From the NCBI GenBank assembly GCA_041671425.1, contig JBAZBO010000003.1, positions 1 through 28,497 on the forward strand: a stretch of 28,497 nucleotides of DNA. The letters are read 5' to 3'. The position numbers and the translations under genes are program-made. The number at the start of each line of letters is the position of its first letter. Within the stretch, counting starts at the first letter, position 1. This document shows positions 5,980 to 14,481 of the stretch, piece after piece. The notes beneath the pieces were generated by a model. It worked only from the letters and a program-made list of their open reading frames with translations, searched no databases and was not told where the DNA came from. The DNA comes from JBAZBO01 sp041671425. GTDB lineage: Bacteria; Patescibacteriota; WWE3; UBA101185; UBA10185.

Positions 5980-8900
5980 TTATAGATTGCCAAACCTGGG
6001 GTCTCCTACTAGTTTTCCTAGTTCTGCCACATCGCCCCCAGGGCCTAACATATCAACGGTACCCATACCCTGAGGAGTTGTGCCGTCTTCCAGCTGAATT
6101 TCTGAGCTTGTGGCGAAGGTGTCTGCACAATACATTCTCATTGTCATCACGGCCGCTTCGGCATATGAGGGGGATGAGAGCAACCTGGTAAAATAATTTA
6201 TACCCATCATGTTGTTTCTGCTTTTTATTTTCATCTCATTTACATTTACATGCTCTTCGAATTTTAATGGTTCTTTGTTGCAACCATCTGGTTCGCCATA
6301 TTGTCCATAATCACGTACATAACAATGTGTGGGAAAAGTCTGTCTTTCGCAGCGAATAGGTTCACCATAAGGATCATAACTGCATGTGCACCCCGGTTCC
6401 CCCTCGTTGCACTCCTCCCAATCTGGTTCTGTTCTGCACGTACACGCGTCGTAATCGGCACCCAGTAGGAGACTTCTTATTGTTATTGGACAGGTATCGC
6501 CATCTATACGAGTTTCAGTAAAATTTATACATCCATTATCTGGTTCGAAGTAATTTGCAGCCCATACAGTAAAAGTTGACCAGGTGTCTCTGATAAAGTT
6601 TACGATTTCCCCCAGGAGTGAAGTTTGAGAAATCTGCCAAGCGAAAAGCTCGTTGACATCAGGGGATTCTGCATTCCCTTGTCTGTCTTCAGGCTTGTAT
6701 TTATAGTAGGCCTCCGACCACCCACCCAAGTCATAATTGTCGTCAATCACCTCCCTTGGAATCTGCAGGTATCCATTAGAGACGGGCCAGTTTCTATGAC
6801 CATCAAGAGATGAAAATGTGCAAAGCATATCTTGAACCCCGATTCTATAGCGTGTCTGACTGTAGTTAAAGCTACTCAAGCTGCTCTGGTCTATAATGCC
6901 CGCACCCGCAGTCCTTTCTTGTGCAATGTTACTTTCGTTTACGTATATTGGAGGTGAAAGATAATCTGTTGGGGGTGCAATGTTTGGCATATCTTTTTTA
7001 TCGTATAAATTAGCGGTTGCTGAAATCTGATCCACACCCTGATGGCTGTATGAATATGGAGGCATCTCACTCACATTCTCATTTTTCCATCCCAATCTCC
7101 CGTTATCAATACACATCTCTGGATCTATCGTCCTTCTTGTTTCTGGGTCTATCAGTTCTCCTGCCTCATTTTCTACTGCCCCTTCACATACAGTGGGGTC
7201 CCAAATATTATTGGGATCATAATATTCTCCATCATCTGCAGTGATGAAGGCTTTTGTATTCATGTGATTGTTCCCCTCAGGTATTGGGTATGAATTATCT
7301 TTTGCATAGGTATCAATACCCGCCTCATTACCATCGGTTAGATATACGTATCTCGGATCGAAGTACTCGCTGTTTAACTTATAGGTCTTATTGTCTCCAG
7401 GCTTTTTCCAGTTATCATAGGGTTCCACTTCGCCGAACAACACAACGCTATTGTCTTCCATCCAACAATAAGGCATCGTCCTTACATTCATGTTGAAGTT
7501 GTACCAAAAATACATTGAGTTATAGTCTATAAGGCTGCTGGCCCTTTCAATGTAGTAAGAAGGGCTTGCCAGGTGTAGACCAAGGCCTCTTGGTTTCAAT
7601 GACTCCATATCGTTCAAATAGGCCTTTATATCTTCACAGTTACTCATTTCCGCATCTATACTCTGTGTGCTGTCCTTTGGCTGGTCAGTGAGTTTTTTGC
7701 ATCCTATTACTTTACAAATAGCCGCTCGCATTTCTTCCAGAGCCATGCAAGTTTGTCTAGTTGACAATCTTCCCTCTGGTATAGCTTCCAGGTCGGTAGT
7801 CTTTCCGGAAGTGGGGACGTTGTATTGTTCGAGCGTATCAAGGTCGGTATAGTCATATTGACCGTTGGTCATCTTATCTGATTTGTCATCATATTGATTG
7901 TCCCCATGAAATGCCAGATCTATCCTGGTCATTAACCTTTGGATTCCATTGTCCACTCCCCGCGCAGCCTGATTTATCCATTGATCAACTGGGGGAGGTT
8001 GGCACGAAGTTCTTTCTGCTACAGATCTGTTGACATACAAAGCCTCTTTTGGACATTTATCATCTGCTGCATTGTCGCCCGGGAAGGTAGCGGGCGTCAC
8101 TTTCACTTCGGAATCTGTCTGTATATCATCCAGAGGTATAAGGGCTTTTGATCGATCTAGATTGCCGTACAGGTTACTGTCATAACTGTCAACTTTTAAA
8201 TCCTCCATTGTATAGGCCATTGGTATAATCAATGCCTCCTGATAGTCAAGACCTGTATAGGCTACTATGATGTCAGCATCTTGGATGCTTCCTTTTGAAT
8301 AATGCTTTCCAGGTTCATAGTTGCTTTCCAGTCTAAACACCCCGTTCTTGTCTGTAGTTGTGGATCCATAGAAGCCGTATACTCCTGGACCTATTTCTCC
8401 ATTTTCATACTTGCTTGTCCCGTGATATCCACATATAGTGACATCTTCCACTGGTTGGTTAGAGAACGCACTACCATCTTTATATGTGATCTTGGAGGAT
8501 GTCACCCTTCCCACAATAGCTCTCGGTCCTGGAGTTCCACGGCCAGCGGGTGTTTGGCATAAAGAGGAGTTGCCCCCAAGATCCCCCTCTGTATCAGTGC
8601 TCGCAAGGCCAGCCTCGAATCCGGGTGCTTCAAAGGCCACCATTCCGTAACCTTTCATAAAATAGAAAATGTCCCCAGTGCCAGGGCCGCCTGTAACTGA
8701 GATTTTTACCATGTCTTCGGGATTTTTTACCCCATTACAGAAAGTGTAGGTGTTTGCCTCGTATATCCCCGAGAGTAATAGGCTCTGAGTCTGATTACAA
8801 GAACTTGTTCCTGAGTAACCAGTAAGATTTGTGAGATCGCAGTAATTGAGGTTGCTATCTACTGGAACTATTTGGAAACTTGGTGTATTCCAGGAGCTTC

Positions 8901-9306
8901 CCTCCGCTGCTTCTCGAGGTGCCCAAAAAGCTCCTCCACCTGGAACCTCCTGACCGTTGTCGAAGTCTGTACACCCAGAGTAAAGTGTGTAGGATGCCTT
9001 GTCGCCGTTTGTGCAGGTGGCATCGCGGAACCCTGGGAGGGGTGCCCAGCTTGTATCAAGGCCTCTGTAGTATCCATCCCCCTTTAGGAAAAATTGCTCA
9101 TAGTTGGAATTTTTATACATTCTAATAGGGTTTGTATCCCCCCCTTCGGATGTAAAGTGGATATACTCCCCAGTGGTCAATGTATGCGGAACAAAACTTG
9201 TTTGCGCAATATATTCGGTTAAGTTTATTGCAAAAGACTTGTCTTGAAAGCAAAATAAAGGAGCAAGGAGAAAAGCTAGTTTTACTAGGTTTATTTTTGC
9301 TCTCAT
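5980..9306 (-). CDS. Large secreted Cys-rich protein of unknown function
   Basis: 1108 residues starting with a Sec signal peptide (MRAKINLVKLAFLLAPLFCF, likely cleavage after SFA near residue 26). No later membrane helix or sorting motif is seen, so it is probably released or held by partners. Residues about 265-350 (IVGRVTSSKITYKDG ... TTTDKNGVFRL) look like a carboxypeptidase-regulatory/SpaA-like beta-sandwich. The middle is rich in Tyr, Asn and Asp. Around 960-1030 is a Cys cluster (DACTCRTEP, GCTCSYDPYGEPIRCE). Many Cys throughout suggest disulfides. It is divergent from a DUF1189 gene and has its own promoter. I recognise no catalytic motif; a surface or adhesion-type role is a guess. 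Confidence 0.75.
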   Translation of the reverse strand: MRAKINLVKLAFLLAPLFCFQDKSFAINLTEYIAQTSFVPHTLTTGEYIHFTSEGGDTNPIRMYKNSNYEQFFLKGDGYYRGLDTSWAPLPGFRDATCTNGDKASYTLYSGCTDFDNGQEVPGGGAFWAPREAAEGSSWNTPSFQIVPVDSNLNYCDLTNLTGYSGTSSCNQTQSLLLSGIYEANTYTFCNGVKNPEDMVKISVTGGPGTGDIFYFMKGYGMVAFEAPGFEAGLASTDTEGDLGGNSSLCQTPAGRGTPGPRAIVGRVTSSKITYKDGSAFSNQPVEDVTICGYHGTSKYENGEIGPGVYGFYGSTTTDKNGVFRLESNYEPGKHYSKGSIQDADIIVAYTGLDYQEALIIPMAYTMEDLKVDSYDSNLYGNLDRSKALIPLDDIQTDSEVKVTPATFPGDNAADDKCPKEALYVNRSVAERTSCQPPPVDQWINQAARGVDNGIQRLMTRIDLAFHGDNQYDDKSDKMTNGQYDYTDLDTLEQYNVPTSGKTTDLEAIPEGRLSTRQTCMALEEMRAAICKVIGCKKLTDQPKDSTQSIDAEMSNCEDIKAYLNDMESLKPRGLGLHLASPSYYIERASSLIDYNSMYFWYNFNMNVRTMPYCWMEDNSVVLFGEVEPYDNWKKPGDNKTYKLNSEYFDPRYVYLTDGNEAGIDTYAKDNSYPIPEGNNHMNTKAFITADDGEYYDPNNIWDPTVCEGAVENEAGELIDPETRRTIDPEMCIDNGRLGWKNENVSEMPPYSYSHQGVDQISATANLYDKKDMPNIAPPTDYLSPPIYVNESNIAQERTAGAGIIDQSSLSSFNYSQTRYRIGVQDMLCTFSSLDGHRNWPVSNGYLQIPREVIDDNYDLGGWSEAYYKYKPEDRQGNAESPDVNELFAWQISQTSLLGEIVNFIRDTWSTFTVWAANYFEPDNGCINFTETRIDGDTCPITIRSLLLGADYDACTCRTEPDWEECNEGEPGCTCSYDPYGEPIRCERQTFPTHCYVRDYGQYGEPDGCNKEPLKFEEHVNVNEMKIKSRNNMMGINYFTRLLSSPSYAEAAVMTMRMYCADTFATSSEIQLEDGTTPQGMGTVDMLGPGGDVAELGKLVGDPRFGNL

Positions 9307-9315
9307 AACACCAAA

Positions 9316-9324
9316 ATTATACCA
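9316..9324 (-). promoter_or_regulatory. Extended -10 promoter TGgTATAAT of the secreted-protein gene
   Basis: On the minus strand TGgTATAAT ends 9 nt before the ATG at 9306. Confidence 0.6.
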
Positions 9325-9336
9325 AACAAAAGGCTC

Positions 9337-9345
9337 TGATATAAT
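9337..9345 (+). promoter_or_regulatory. Extended -10 promoter TGaTATAAT of the DUF1189 gene
   Basis: TGaTATAAT ends 6 nt before the ATG at 9352. With the minus-strand -10 only 12 bp away, this 45-bp divergent gap holds two leaderless-type promoters. Confidence 0.65.
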
Positions 9346-9351
9346 AAAGAA

Positions 9352-10215
9352 ATGTCAAAGCTAAAAGCATTCTTCCACATTTTTTCGAAAAGCCTTACCT
9401 CTCTTGCCTATTACAAAGATGTTGTCAGTTCTGACAAGAAACTTTCGATTAAATATTTCTTCTCTTTGGCACTTCTCGCCACTTTGGTAACTTCTATCTA
9501 CACTCTGATCCCTCTTGTTCCCAAAGTAAGAAGCTCTCTTAGTAATGCTGTAGAACAAGTGGTTAGCATGTATGATGACGACTTGGTAGTCACGATAGCC
9601 GGTGGGAAGCTCTCAACAAACAGAACAGAACCATATGTAGTACCCGCTCCTTGGAAGGAGGAGGTTCCTGGGGAAATGCCCGAGAACCTGGTGGTGATAG
9701 ATGTAAATGGTACGGTGGATGACTTTAATAACAAATATGATTCTTTCATCCTGGTGAATGCCTCAAATATAATGTTCCATGATAGCTCAGGGATGCGGGT
9801 GGAGAGCTTAAGCCAGTTTCCAGACATGGTCGTGACTAAGGGGGATGTCCTTGATCTTGCTACAAAGGCAAAGAGTGTGTTCGTTTATGTCCCGTATTTA
9901 CTCTCAGTGTTTCTGTTTATTGGGTTGTTCCTCAACTATGCTTTTTTGAGATTTCTTTACCTTTTTGTCGTCGCAGCGTTATTGTTCGTTATAGGAAGAT
10001 TGAGGGGTGTAACTTACAGCTATATAGATTATCTGAAAATTGCTATCCACACCTTTACTTTGCCTCTGGTGCTTGAAGTCATCGTGAGGGCTGTTGATAT
10101 CTCTTTGCTTGAAAGGTTTCCCATGTGGTTTCTCCTGGTAAACATGATCTTTGGAGTAGTTGTGCTCTTTAGTCTCCCCAAGGACTCTGTTAAATTGATC
10201 AAGAAAAGTGACTAA
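9352..10215 (+). CDS. DUF1189 membrane protein
   Basis: 287 residues. The start, FFHIFSKSLTSLAYYKDVV, is the signature of DUF1189, followed by a membrane helix (about 30-52), a soluble outside domain (about 53-175: TIAGGKLSTNRTEPYVVPA, LVVIDVNGT, SFILVNASNIMF), and four C-terminal helices (about 175-280). The family resembles maltodextrin-utilisation-associated YueG-like membrane proteins, but its activity is unknown. It is divergent from the big secreted protein, so the two may be co-regulated. The next gene downstream is tRNA-Asn. Confidence 0.75.
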   Translation: MSKLKAFFHIFSKSLTSLAYYKDVVSSDKKLSIKYFFSLALLATLVTSIYTLIPLVPKVRSSLSNAVEQVVSMYDDDLVVTIAGGKLSTNRTEPYVVPAPWKEEVPGEMPENLVVIDVNGTVDDFNNKYDSFILVNASNIMFHDSSGMRVESLSQFPDMVVTKGDVLDLATKAKSVFVYVPYLLSVFLFIGLFLNYAFLRFLYLFVVAALLFVIGRLRGVTYSYIDYLKIAIHTFTLPLVLEVIVRAVDISLLERFPMWFLLVNMIFGVVVLFSLPKDSVKLIKKSD

Positions 10216-10261
10216 GATTGAATCTTCCTTGTTGTTGTGGTAACTTTTCATTGCATTTCGT

Positions 10262-10336
10262 TCCCCTGTAGCTCAACGGTAGAGCAGGAAGCTGTTAACT
10301 TCAAGGTTCGTGGTTCGAATCCACGCGGGGGAGCCA
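10262..10336 (+). tRNA. tRNA-Asn(GUU)
   Basis: Acceptor TCCCCTG/CGGGGGA, D-arm GCTC/GAGC, anticodon loop CTGTTAA (anticodon GTT), T-arm CGTGG/CCACG with TTCGAAT, discriminator G, CCA encoded. The first anticodon-stem pair (27-43) is a G-A mismatch; the rest pairs. Confidence 0.92.
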
Positions 10337-10379
10337 GTTGGCACTTAATACACCTAAATATTAAGGGGGTGAAAAATAA

Positions 10380-10712
10380 ATGGAATTAAAACATTTTGTT
10401 AAAGAAGCACTGTTGAGTATTACCGATGGGGTTAAAGAGGCCAATTCAGTAAATGATAGATTCAGAATTATAGGAATGAAAAGAGATAACAGTGGAGTTG
10501 ATGGTAATGATGTCGAATTTGACGTTTCAATCGTAGTAGAACAAAAATCCAGCAATCAAGCTAGAGCTGGGGGTAAAGTCGGCGTAACTTTATTAAACGT
10601 GTTAAATGTAGCGTCTGCCGACCTTAGTTTACAAGAAGGACAAACGGATTCTCATCAAAACATTAATCATCTGAGGTTTAAAGTTTGGGTTTCTGAAAGT
10701 GAACTGAGTTAA
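10380..10712 (+). CDS. Small conserved hypothetical, Trypco2-like
   Basis: 110 residues. An N-terminal amphipathic helix (MELKHFVKEALLSITDGVKE) is followed by a beta-rich part (VEFDVSIVVEQ, GKVGVTLLNVLNVAS, LRFKVWVSES). This helix plus beta arrangement resembles the trypsin-co-occurring domain 2 (Trypco2), seen next to effector proteins in predicted conflict systems; I am not sure of the match. Unlike most genes here it has an SD (AAGGGGGTG, 8 nt before the ATG) and no -10 box near the start. The next gene begins 5 nt after its stop, so the two form an operon. It sits right after tRNA-Asn, a common insertion site. Confidence 0.6.
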   Translation: MELKHFVKEALLSITDGVKEANSVNDRFRIIGMKRDNSGVDGNDVEFDVSIVVEQKSSNQARAGGKVGVTLLNVLNVASADLSLQEGQTDSHQNINHLRFKVWVSESELS

Positions 10713-10717
10713 CGGAA

Positions 10718-11323
10718 ATGAACGAAAAGTCATTCAAGCTTCGTAGAATCAAGGTAAATCTCCATGATCATTTAAGAAATGTTCGCAATCGTCTAGTCAA
10801 TGATGTGTGGCCATATGTTGATCTTATTCAAGATAAGGCTAGAAAAGATAAAATCGGAATCGGAAATTTTGCTTTGATTAGAATGCTTTTCCCACCGATC
10901 GAAACAATTGCACAAGCCATAAACAAAAAACCTCAGGATCTATTAACAGAGCTAGGAATAAAGTTTCCATATTTGTACTGGAGCTTGTTTCGAGATGTTT
11001 TTATGCATGCAGATGAGTTCGAAAATGCTATTTATGAAAAGACTGAGATCCGGCCAGGAATAGGAATTGCATACCCTGGAGGTTCTGGAAGTCACACTTC
11101 CACTCAAAGTGTAGCCATGGTAACTGTAACTAAATTGTATTTTGATCTAGTCCAATATATCGAAAAATATATTAGGAATACTAATAAGAATAAGATGGTT
11201 AACATAACAATCGGTATAGAGTATTTAAAAGTTAAAGGTGACAGCATGCAACATCAAGAGGCTAATAAGATAATTCACGAAATTTTGGAAGTTAGAAGAT
11301 TAGAAAATCCTAGTGACAATTAG
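10718..11323 (+). CDS. Hypothetical protein, second gene of tRNA-Asn-linked pair
   Basis: 201 residues, soluble, mostly helical, with no signal peptide. No family recognised. The N-terminus is basic (FKLRRIKVNLHDHLRNVRNR); the middle has IRMLFPPIETIAQAI and YLYWSLFRDVFMHADEF; a Gly/Ser-rich turn (YPGGSGSHTSTQS) links to a C-terminal helical region. It is tightly coupled to the Trypco2-like gene upstream (5-nt gap). Codon use appears more AT-rich than in the neighbouring redox genes, in line with later acquisition; this is an impression, not a calculation. Confidence 0.6.
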   Translation: MNEKSFKLRRIKVNLHDHLRNVRNRLVNDVWPYVDLIQDKARKDKIGIGNFALIRMLFPPIETIAQAINKKPQDLLTELGIKFPYLYWSLFRDVFMHADEFENAIYEKTEIRPGIGIAYPGGSGSHTSTQSVAMVTVTKLYFDLVQYIEKYIRNTNKNKMVNITIGIEYLKVKGDSMQHQEANKIIHEILEVRRLENPSDN

Positions 11324-11450
11324 TTAATCAAATTTTATCCATATCTTCCCGTAGTTGGCTAATGAACATAGAACCCTCAAAAACCTTAAAATGTGCACGA
11401 ATTGACTGGTTTTATTAGAGTTGCGATTCTCGAGCCAGATATTTTCATTG

Positions 11451-11459
11451 TGGTAGAAT
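11451..11459 (+). promoter_or_regulatory. Extended -10 promoter TGgTAGAAT
   Basis: TGgTAGAAT ends 7 nt before the ATG at 11467. No -35 is visible at 17 nt. Confidence 0.55.
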
Positions 11460-11466
11460 AAAAAAT

Positions 11467-12660
11467 ATGAAGAAGTTGAAAATAGTCTTTCTATTTCTAT
11501 TCTTTATTGCTTTAGCATTATTTTTAAAAACCAGACCACCATCAGCTGACAACCCACTATCAAGGTATCCTAAATGCCCAAATAATCTTGCTGGTATTTT
11601 GACTTCTCCCCTAATTGACTTAACAAGCATTACCAGCATTACTCCTCTGGGAAACTTAAATCCTCCAGGCCATACTTCTCCTGTTGATCATAACTACTTT
11701 TCTTCTGATTCCGATGAACCTGTTCCCGTTTACGCTCCAGCAGATGGATGGGTTACCGATGTAGTTACCATCTTGGCCAAAGACGAAAAAACAGGTAAGT
11801 ATGTTGATCGATGGATCACTATAGACATAGAAATCTGCCAAGGGCTCAAACTAACCTTTGCCAATTTGACTGAAGCTTCAGATATTCTCAAGGATAATTG
11901 GCCAAAGAATAATAATGGTTGCAAATATGACATCAAAAAAGAGGGTCATGATTTTACTGAGGGACAATGCTATTTCCACACTAATATTAAAGTTAAAGCG
12001 GGCGATTTACTCGGGTACACTCAAAACGAAATCAATAAAGATGGCACCAAGGCCTTTCCCTTTGAGATCTGGGCAGCTAACTATAACCAATCATCCCCGA
12101 GCAACATTGATTGGTCGTTTTATGATGATGCTCGCTATGCCCATATAATGTGTACTTTCGATTTATATGCTGGGACCTTAAAACAGCAATTTTATGCCAA
12201 GTTGGGTGGTATCGATCTAAAGAGTAACTCCAAATCAACATTCATTCCCAGAACCAGTGAACCTATTTGCGGCACCGTTAATCAAAATATTGTTGGCACA
12301 ATTCAAGGAATGTGGTTTGGTCAAGGTTGGAAAAATAGAGAAGATAAAACCATGCCTGATGATAGTCGACAGTTCTCATTTTTGCATTGGAATGTTGACC
12401 CCGCCTATGCTGAAATTGGTAACGCTGGTGAAATTACCGGTGGCCGAGCTGACCAAGTTCAATTTATCCCCAATCACACGGGAACAATAGATAGAGAACC
12501 AAGTGAAGTCACGGCCGATGGTAAAGTCTATTGTTATAATTTCCGAAACGGAAAAATATTAACGGAACTGGTTGATGATCGACACCTGAAATTGGAATAC
12601 CAATCCGGTTTATGCCAACCCGGAGAAAATTTTACTAAACCTTATAATTACGAGAGGTAA
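11467..12660 (+). CDS. Secreted/anchored protein with degenerate M23 (LytM)-like domain
   Basis: 397 residues with an uncleaved-looking signal anchor (KKLKIVFLFLFFIALALFL). Residues about 60-200 read like an M23 peptidase fold: LGNLNPPGHTSPVDHNYF (H69, D74, H75), VPVYAPADGWVTDV, and later FHTNIKVKAGDLLGYT, the strand-turn that in M23 enzymes follows the catalytic HxH. The classical H-x3-D and HxH zinc ligands are not clearly complete, so it may be an inactive, substrate-binding version. The C-terminal ~120 residues (SFLHWNVDPAYAEIG ...) are a separate unknown domain. Likely acts at the cell wall. Own promoter; monocistronic. Confidence 0.65.
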   Translation: MKKLKIVFLFLFFIALALFLKTRPPSADNPLSRYPKCPNNLAGILTSPLIDLTSITSITPLGNLNPPGHTSPVDHNYFSSDSDEPVPVYAPADGWVTDVVTILAKDEKTGKYVDRWITIDIEICQGLKLTFANLTEASDILKDNWPKNNNGCKYDIKKEGHDFTEGQCYFHTNIKVKAGDLLGYTQNEINKDGTKAFPFEIWAANYNQSSPSNIDWSFYDDARYAHIMCTFDLYAGTLKQQFYAKLGGIDLKSNSKSTFIPRTSEPICGTVNQNIVGTIQGMWFGQGWKNREDKTMPDDSRQFSFLHWNVDPAYAEIGNAGEITGGRADQVQFIPNHTGTIDREPSEVTADGKVYCYNFRNGKILTELVDDRHLKLEYQSGLCQPGENFTKPYNYER

Positions 12661-12796
12661 GTTCCACTACCGGCAGGTCATGAGAGGTTAACACCTTTTA
12701 TTCACACCAACCCGGACCCTGTTTGCATATCTGGGGGTATTTTCCCAACAATAATCCCCTAACAGTTCGCATAAGCTCCAATCTAGAGAGCCAATC

Positions 12797-12805
12797 TGGT
12801 ATATT
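12797..12805 (+). promoter_or_regulatory. Extended -10 promoter TGgTATATT
   Basis: TGgTATATT ends 6 nt before the ATG at 12812. Confidence 0.55.
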
Positions 12806-12811
12806 TAGGGT

Positions 12812-13117
12812 ATGTCTAAAAACCCTATTATCAATGCTCTAAGCGCTTTAGCATACATTATCCTCGTTGTCGCTATTATGACCTTCGTGACACAGCCTTT
12901 AAAGGATAAGCCCGATACTTTTTTTGCTCCGATCACATTTTTATCTGTACTTACCCTCTCTGTTTCAGTAATGGCGTTCCTGTTTTTTTATCAACCAGTT
13001 CAGCTTTTCATTGAAGGCAAGAAAAAAGAAGCGGTAAACCTGTTTGCAAAAACTGTTGGCATCTTCGCAGCTTTTACAGCTGTAGTTTTGATACTGCTTT
13101 TTTCTGGCCTAATTTAG
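12812..13117 (+). CDS. Small membrane protein, three helices
   Basis: 101 residues with hydrophobic helices at about 8-27, 39-62 and 79-100, and a charged loop between the second and third (QLFIEGKKKEAVNLF). No family recognised. The start is supported by the extended -10 box 6 nt upstream. It converges with the next gene (22-nt gap). Confidence 0.6.
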   Translation: MSKNPIINALSALAYIILVVAIMTFVTQPLKDKPDTFFAPITFLSVLTLSVSVMAFLFFYQPVQLFIEGKKKEAVNLFAKTVGIFAAFTAVVLILLFSGLI

Positions 13118-13139
13118 CTTTGGAAATAGCTCCTAGAAA

Positions 13140-13682
13140 TTACCTATACATCCACCAGAAGAAGTGATCACGGAAATATACCCAGGTTCCGAATTCAAGA
13201 AAATGCATATAATACTCTTTGATGATATTGGGTATTCCCACTACGAGAAGGATTAATATGAGGTTCTTTTTACTGTCAAATCGAAACTTTGGAAAACGCC
13301 TTTTGATTATTAGGCACGCCAGATAGAAGAATTCAAAGATATTTGGACAGTAAAAGAAAAAGTTCCTATTACCAGTGATCTGAACTAGGATGTAACCTAC
13401 AAATCTCCATAAAAACAAGGCTATTCCGATCCTCTTTGCATACTTCTCTTTCCACCTTGTGATTACTAGAAACTCAAAAAAATAGTAGAGAATATCCAGA
13501 AACTTATCGGCGGTGTGATATTGGAGTAACTCTGCAAAGGGCCTTGGGAATGCCTGGAAAACCATTACATCTGCCGCATCAGCCAACATTGCAGCAATCC
13601 CTCCGGCCAGTGGCCATCTAAGAATGGAGAATGGAATGACAAGACGAAGTATGGTTATTAGATATCCAGGAATTTGCTCCAC
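13140..13682 (-). CDS. Multi-pass membrane protein of unknown function
   Basis: 180 residues, GTG start (GTGGAGCAAATT). About five membrane segments: 5-22, 24-42, 61-76, 85-101 and 141-156, with many aromatic residues (FFFYCPNIFEFFYLACLI, YFRDHFFWWMYR at the C-terminus). No conserved catalytic motif recognised. A TATAAT 8 nt before the GTG supports this start. It is divergent from the MetG-beta-like gene and convergent with the small membrane protein. Confidence 0.6.
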   Translation of the reverse strand: MEQIPGYLITILRLVIPFSILRWPLAGGIAAMLADAADVMVFQAFPRPFAELLQYHTADKFLDILYYFFEFLVITRWKEKYAKRIGIALFLWRFVGYILVQITGNRNFFFYCPNIFEFFYLACLIIKRRFPKFRFDSKKNLILILLVVGIPNIIKEYYMHFLEFGTWVYFRDHFFWWMYR

Positions 13683-13690
13683 TGACTGTT

Positions 13691-13696
13691 ATTATA
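13691..13696 (-). promoter_or_regulatory. -10 box TATAAT of the membrane-protein gene
   Basis: On the minus strand TATAAT ends 8 nt before the GTG start at 13682. Confidence 0.5.
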
Positions 13697-13757
13697 CATT
13701 GCTAGATGTGTTGCCCTTATCAAGGAAGAGCTGCACCTGTCCTCTTGTTGCTTGTAG

Positions 13758-13763
13758 TAGAAT
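13758..13763 (+). promoter_or_regulatory. -10 box TAGAAT
   Basis: TAGAAT ends 6 nt before the ATG at 13770. It probably drives the tRNA-binding protein and the coupled gene after it. Confidence 0.5.
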
Positions 13764-13769
13764 AAAAAT

Positions 13770-14093
13770 ATGATCACGATTGATGATTTTAAGAAATTGG
13801 AAATCAGAATAGGGAAAGTTGTCTCAGCTGAGAAGGTTGCTGAATCAAAGAAGCTTCTACGATTGATCTTTGATTTTGGCAGTGAACAGAGGCAGATACT
13901 GGCTGGAATCAGCGAATCCTTTCCCGATCCATCCGTTTTGGTGGGTAAAGAGATGCCGGTACTAGTAAATCTTGAACCAAGGGAGCTTATGGGATATAAA
14001 AGCGAGGGTATGATAGTCGCCGCAGACGCTGATGACGGCCCCGTCCTTCTTCACCCAGAGAGGGAAGTTTTGCCTGGGAGTATTGTAGGATAA
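13770..14093 (+). CDS. Stand-alone tRNA-binding domain, MetG beta/C-terminal type
   Basis: 107 residues, all one OB-fold tRNA-binding domain: ITIDDFKKLEIRIGKVVSAE, LLRLIFDFG, RQILAGISE, LVNLEPRELMGYKSEGMIVAA. This is the domain fused to the C-terminus of methionyl-tRNA synthetase in many bacteria and free in others (MetG beta); related CsaA proteins have chaperone-like roles. MKS-type 'LMGYKSEGM' favours MetG beta. It would dimerise and help MetRS hold tRNA. The next gene starts 5 nt after its stop. Confidence 0.85.
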   Translation: MITIDDFKKLEIRIGKVVSAEKVAESKKLLRLIFDFGSEQRQILAGISESFPDPSVLVGKEMPVLVNLEPRELMGYKSEGMIVAADADDGPVLLHPEREVLPGSIVG

Positions 14094-14098
14094 TACAT

Positions 14099-14461
14099 AT
14101 GATCAAGCTAATAAAAGAAGGGCATTACGAATTAATAGAGACGAAAGGGCAAACCAAGATCCTTATATTGGATGATAAGAGAACATTTGCTTGGATAGAT
14201 GTCGAGGATATCGGGGAGATCCTGATCACGTCACACAATGCACACAAAACGGATAATATTTTGGCAGTTGGAGAATATCGTTTGTATGATGTGGTAGATG
14301 AACCGGAGTTGACGGATCTAGAGCATCTGGAGCTATCAGTAGGAGATGGTGTTTGGCAGGGATATCTTCTGCCAACAGGGCTTCCTACAGACAAAGATAA
14401 GCGAAACAGGGTTATACCAACCAAACAATTGATCGTTGATAACAATCAAAAGATCTTGTAG
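14099..14461 (+). CDS. Conserved hypothetical protein
   Basis: 120 residues, soluble, beta-rich: KEGHYELIETKGQTKILIL, RTFAWIDVEDIGEILITS, VGEYRLYDVVDEPELTDLEH, GVWQGYLLPTGLPTDKDKR. Sequences with the same run of motifs are, as I recall, frequent in CPR genomes without an assigned role. The start follows AGGA 8 nt upstream and it lies 5 nt after the MetG-beta gene, so it is co-transcribed with it. No catalytic pattern seen. Confidence 0.65.
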   Translation: MIKLIKEGHYELIETKGQTKILILDDKRTFAWIDVEDIGEILITSHNAHKTDNILAVGEYRLYDVVDEPELTDLEHLELSVGDGVWQGYLLPTGLPTDKDKRNRVIPTKQLIVDNNQKIL

Positions 14462-14464
14462 GAG

Positions 14465-14473
14465 TGATAAAAT
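14465..14473 (+). promoter_or_regulatory. Extended -10 promoter TGaTAAAAT
   Basis: TGaTAAAAT ends 8 nt before the ATG at 14482. It overlaps the alternative GTG start at 14464, which argues that the ATG is the true start. Confidence 0.55.
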
Positions 14474-14481
14474 GTGGGCGC

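Noticed and set aside
10337..11466. Search for a tRNA-Asn 3'-end repeat marking an integrated island
   Set aside because: Only a 7-nt match (GAGCCAG near 11432) was found, too short to be an att site.
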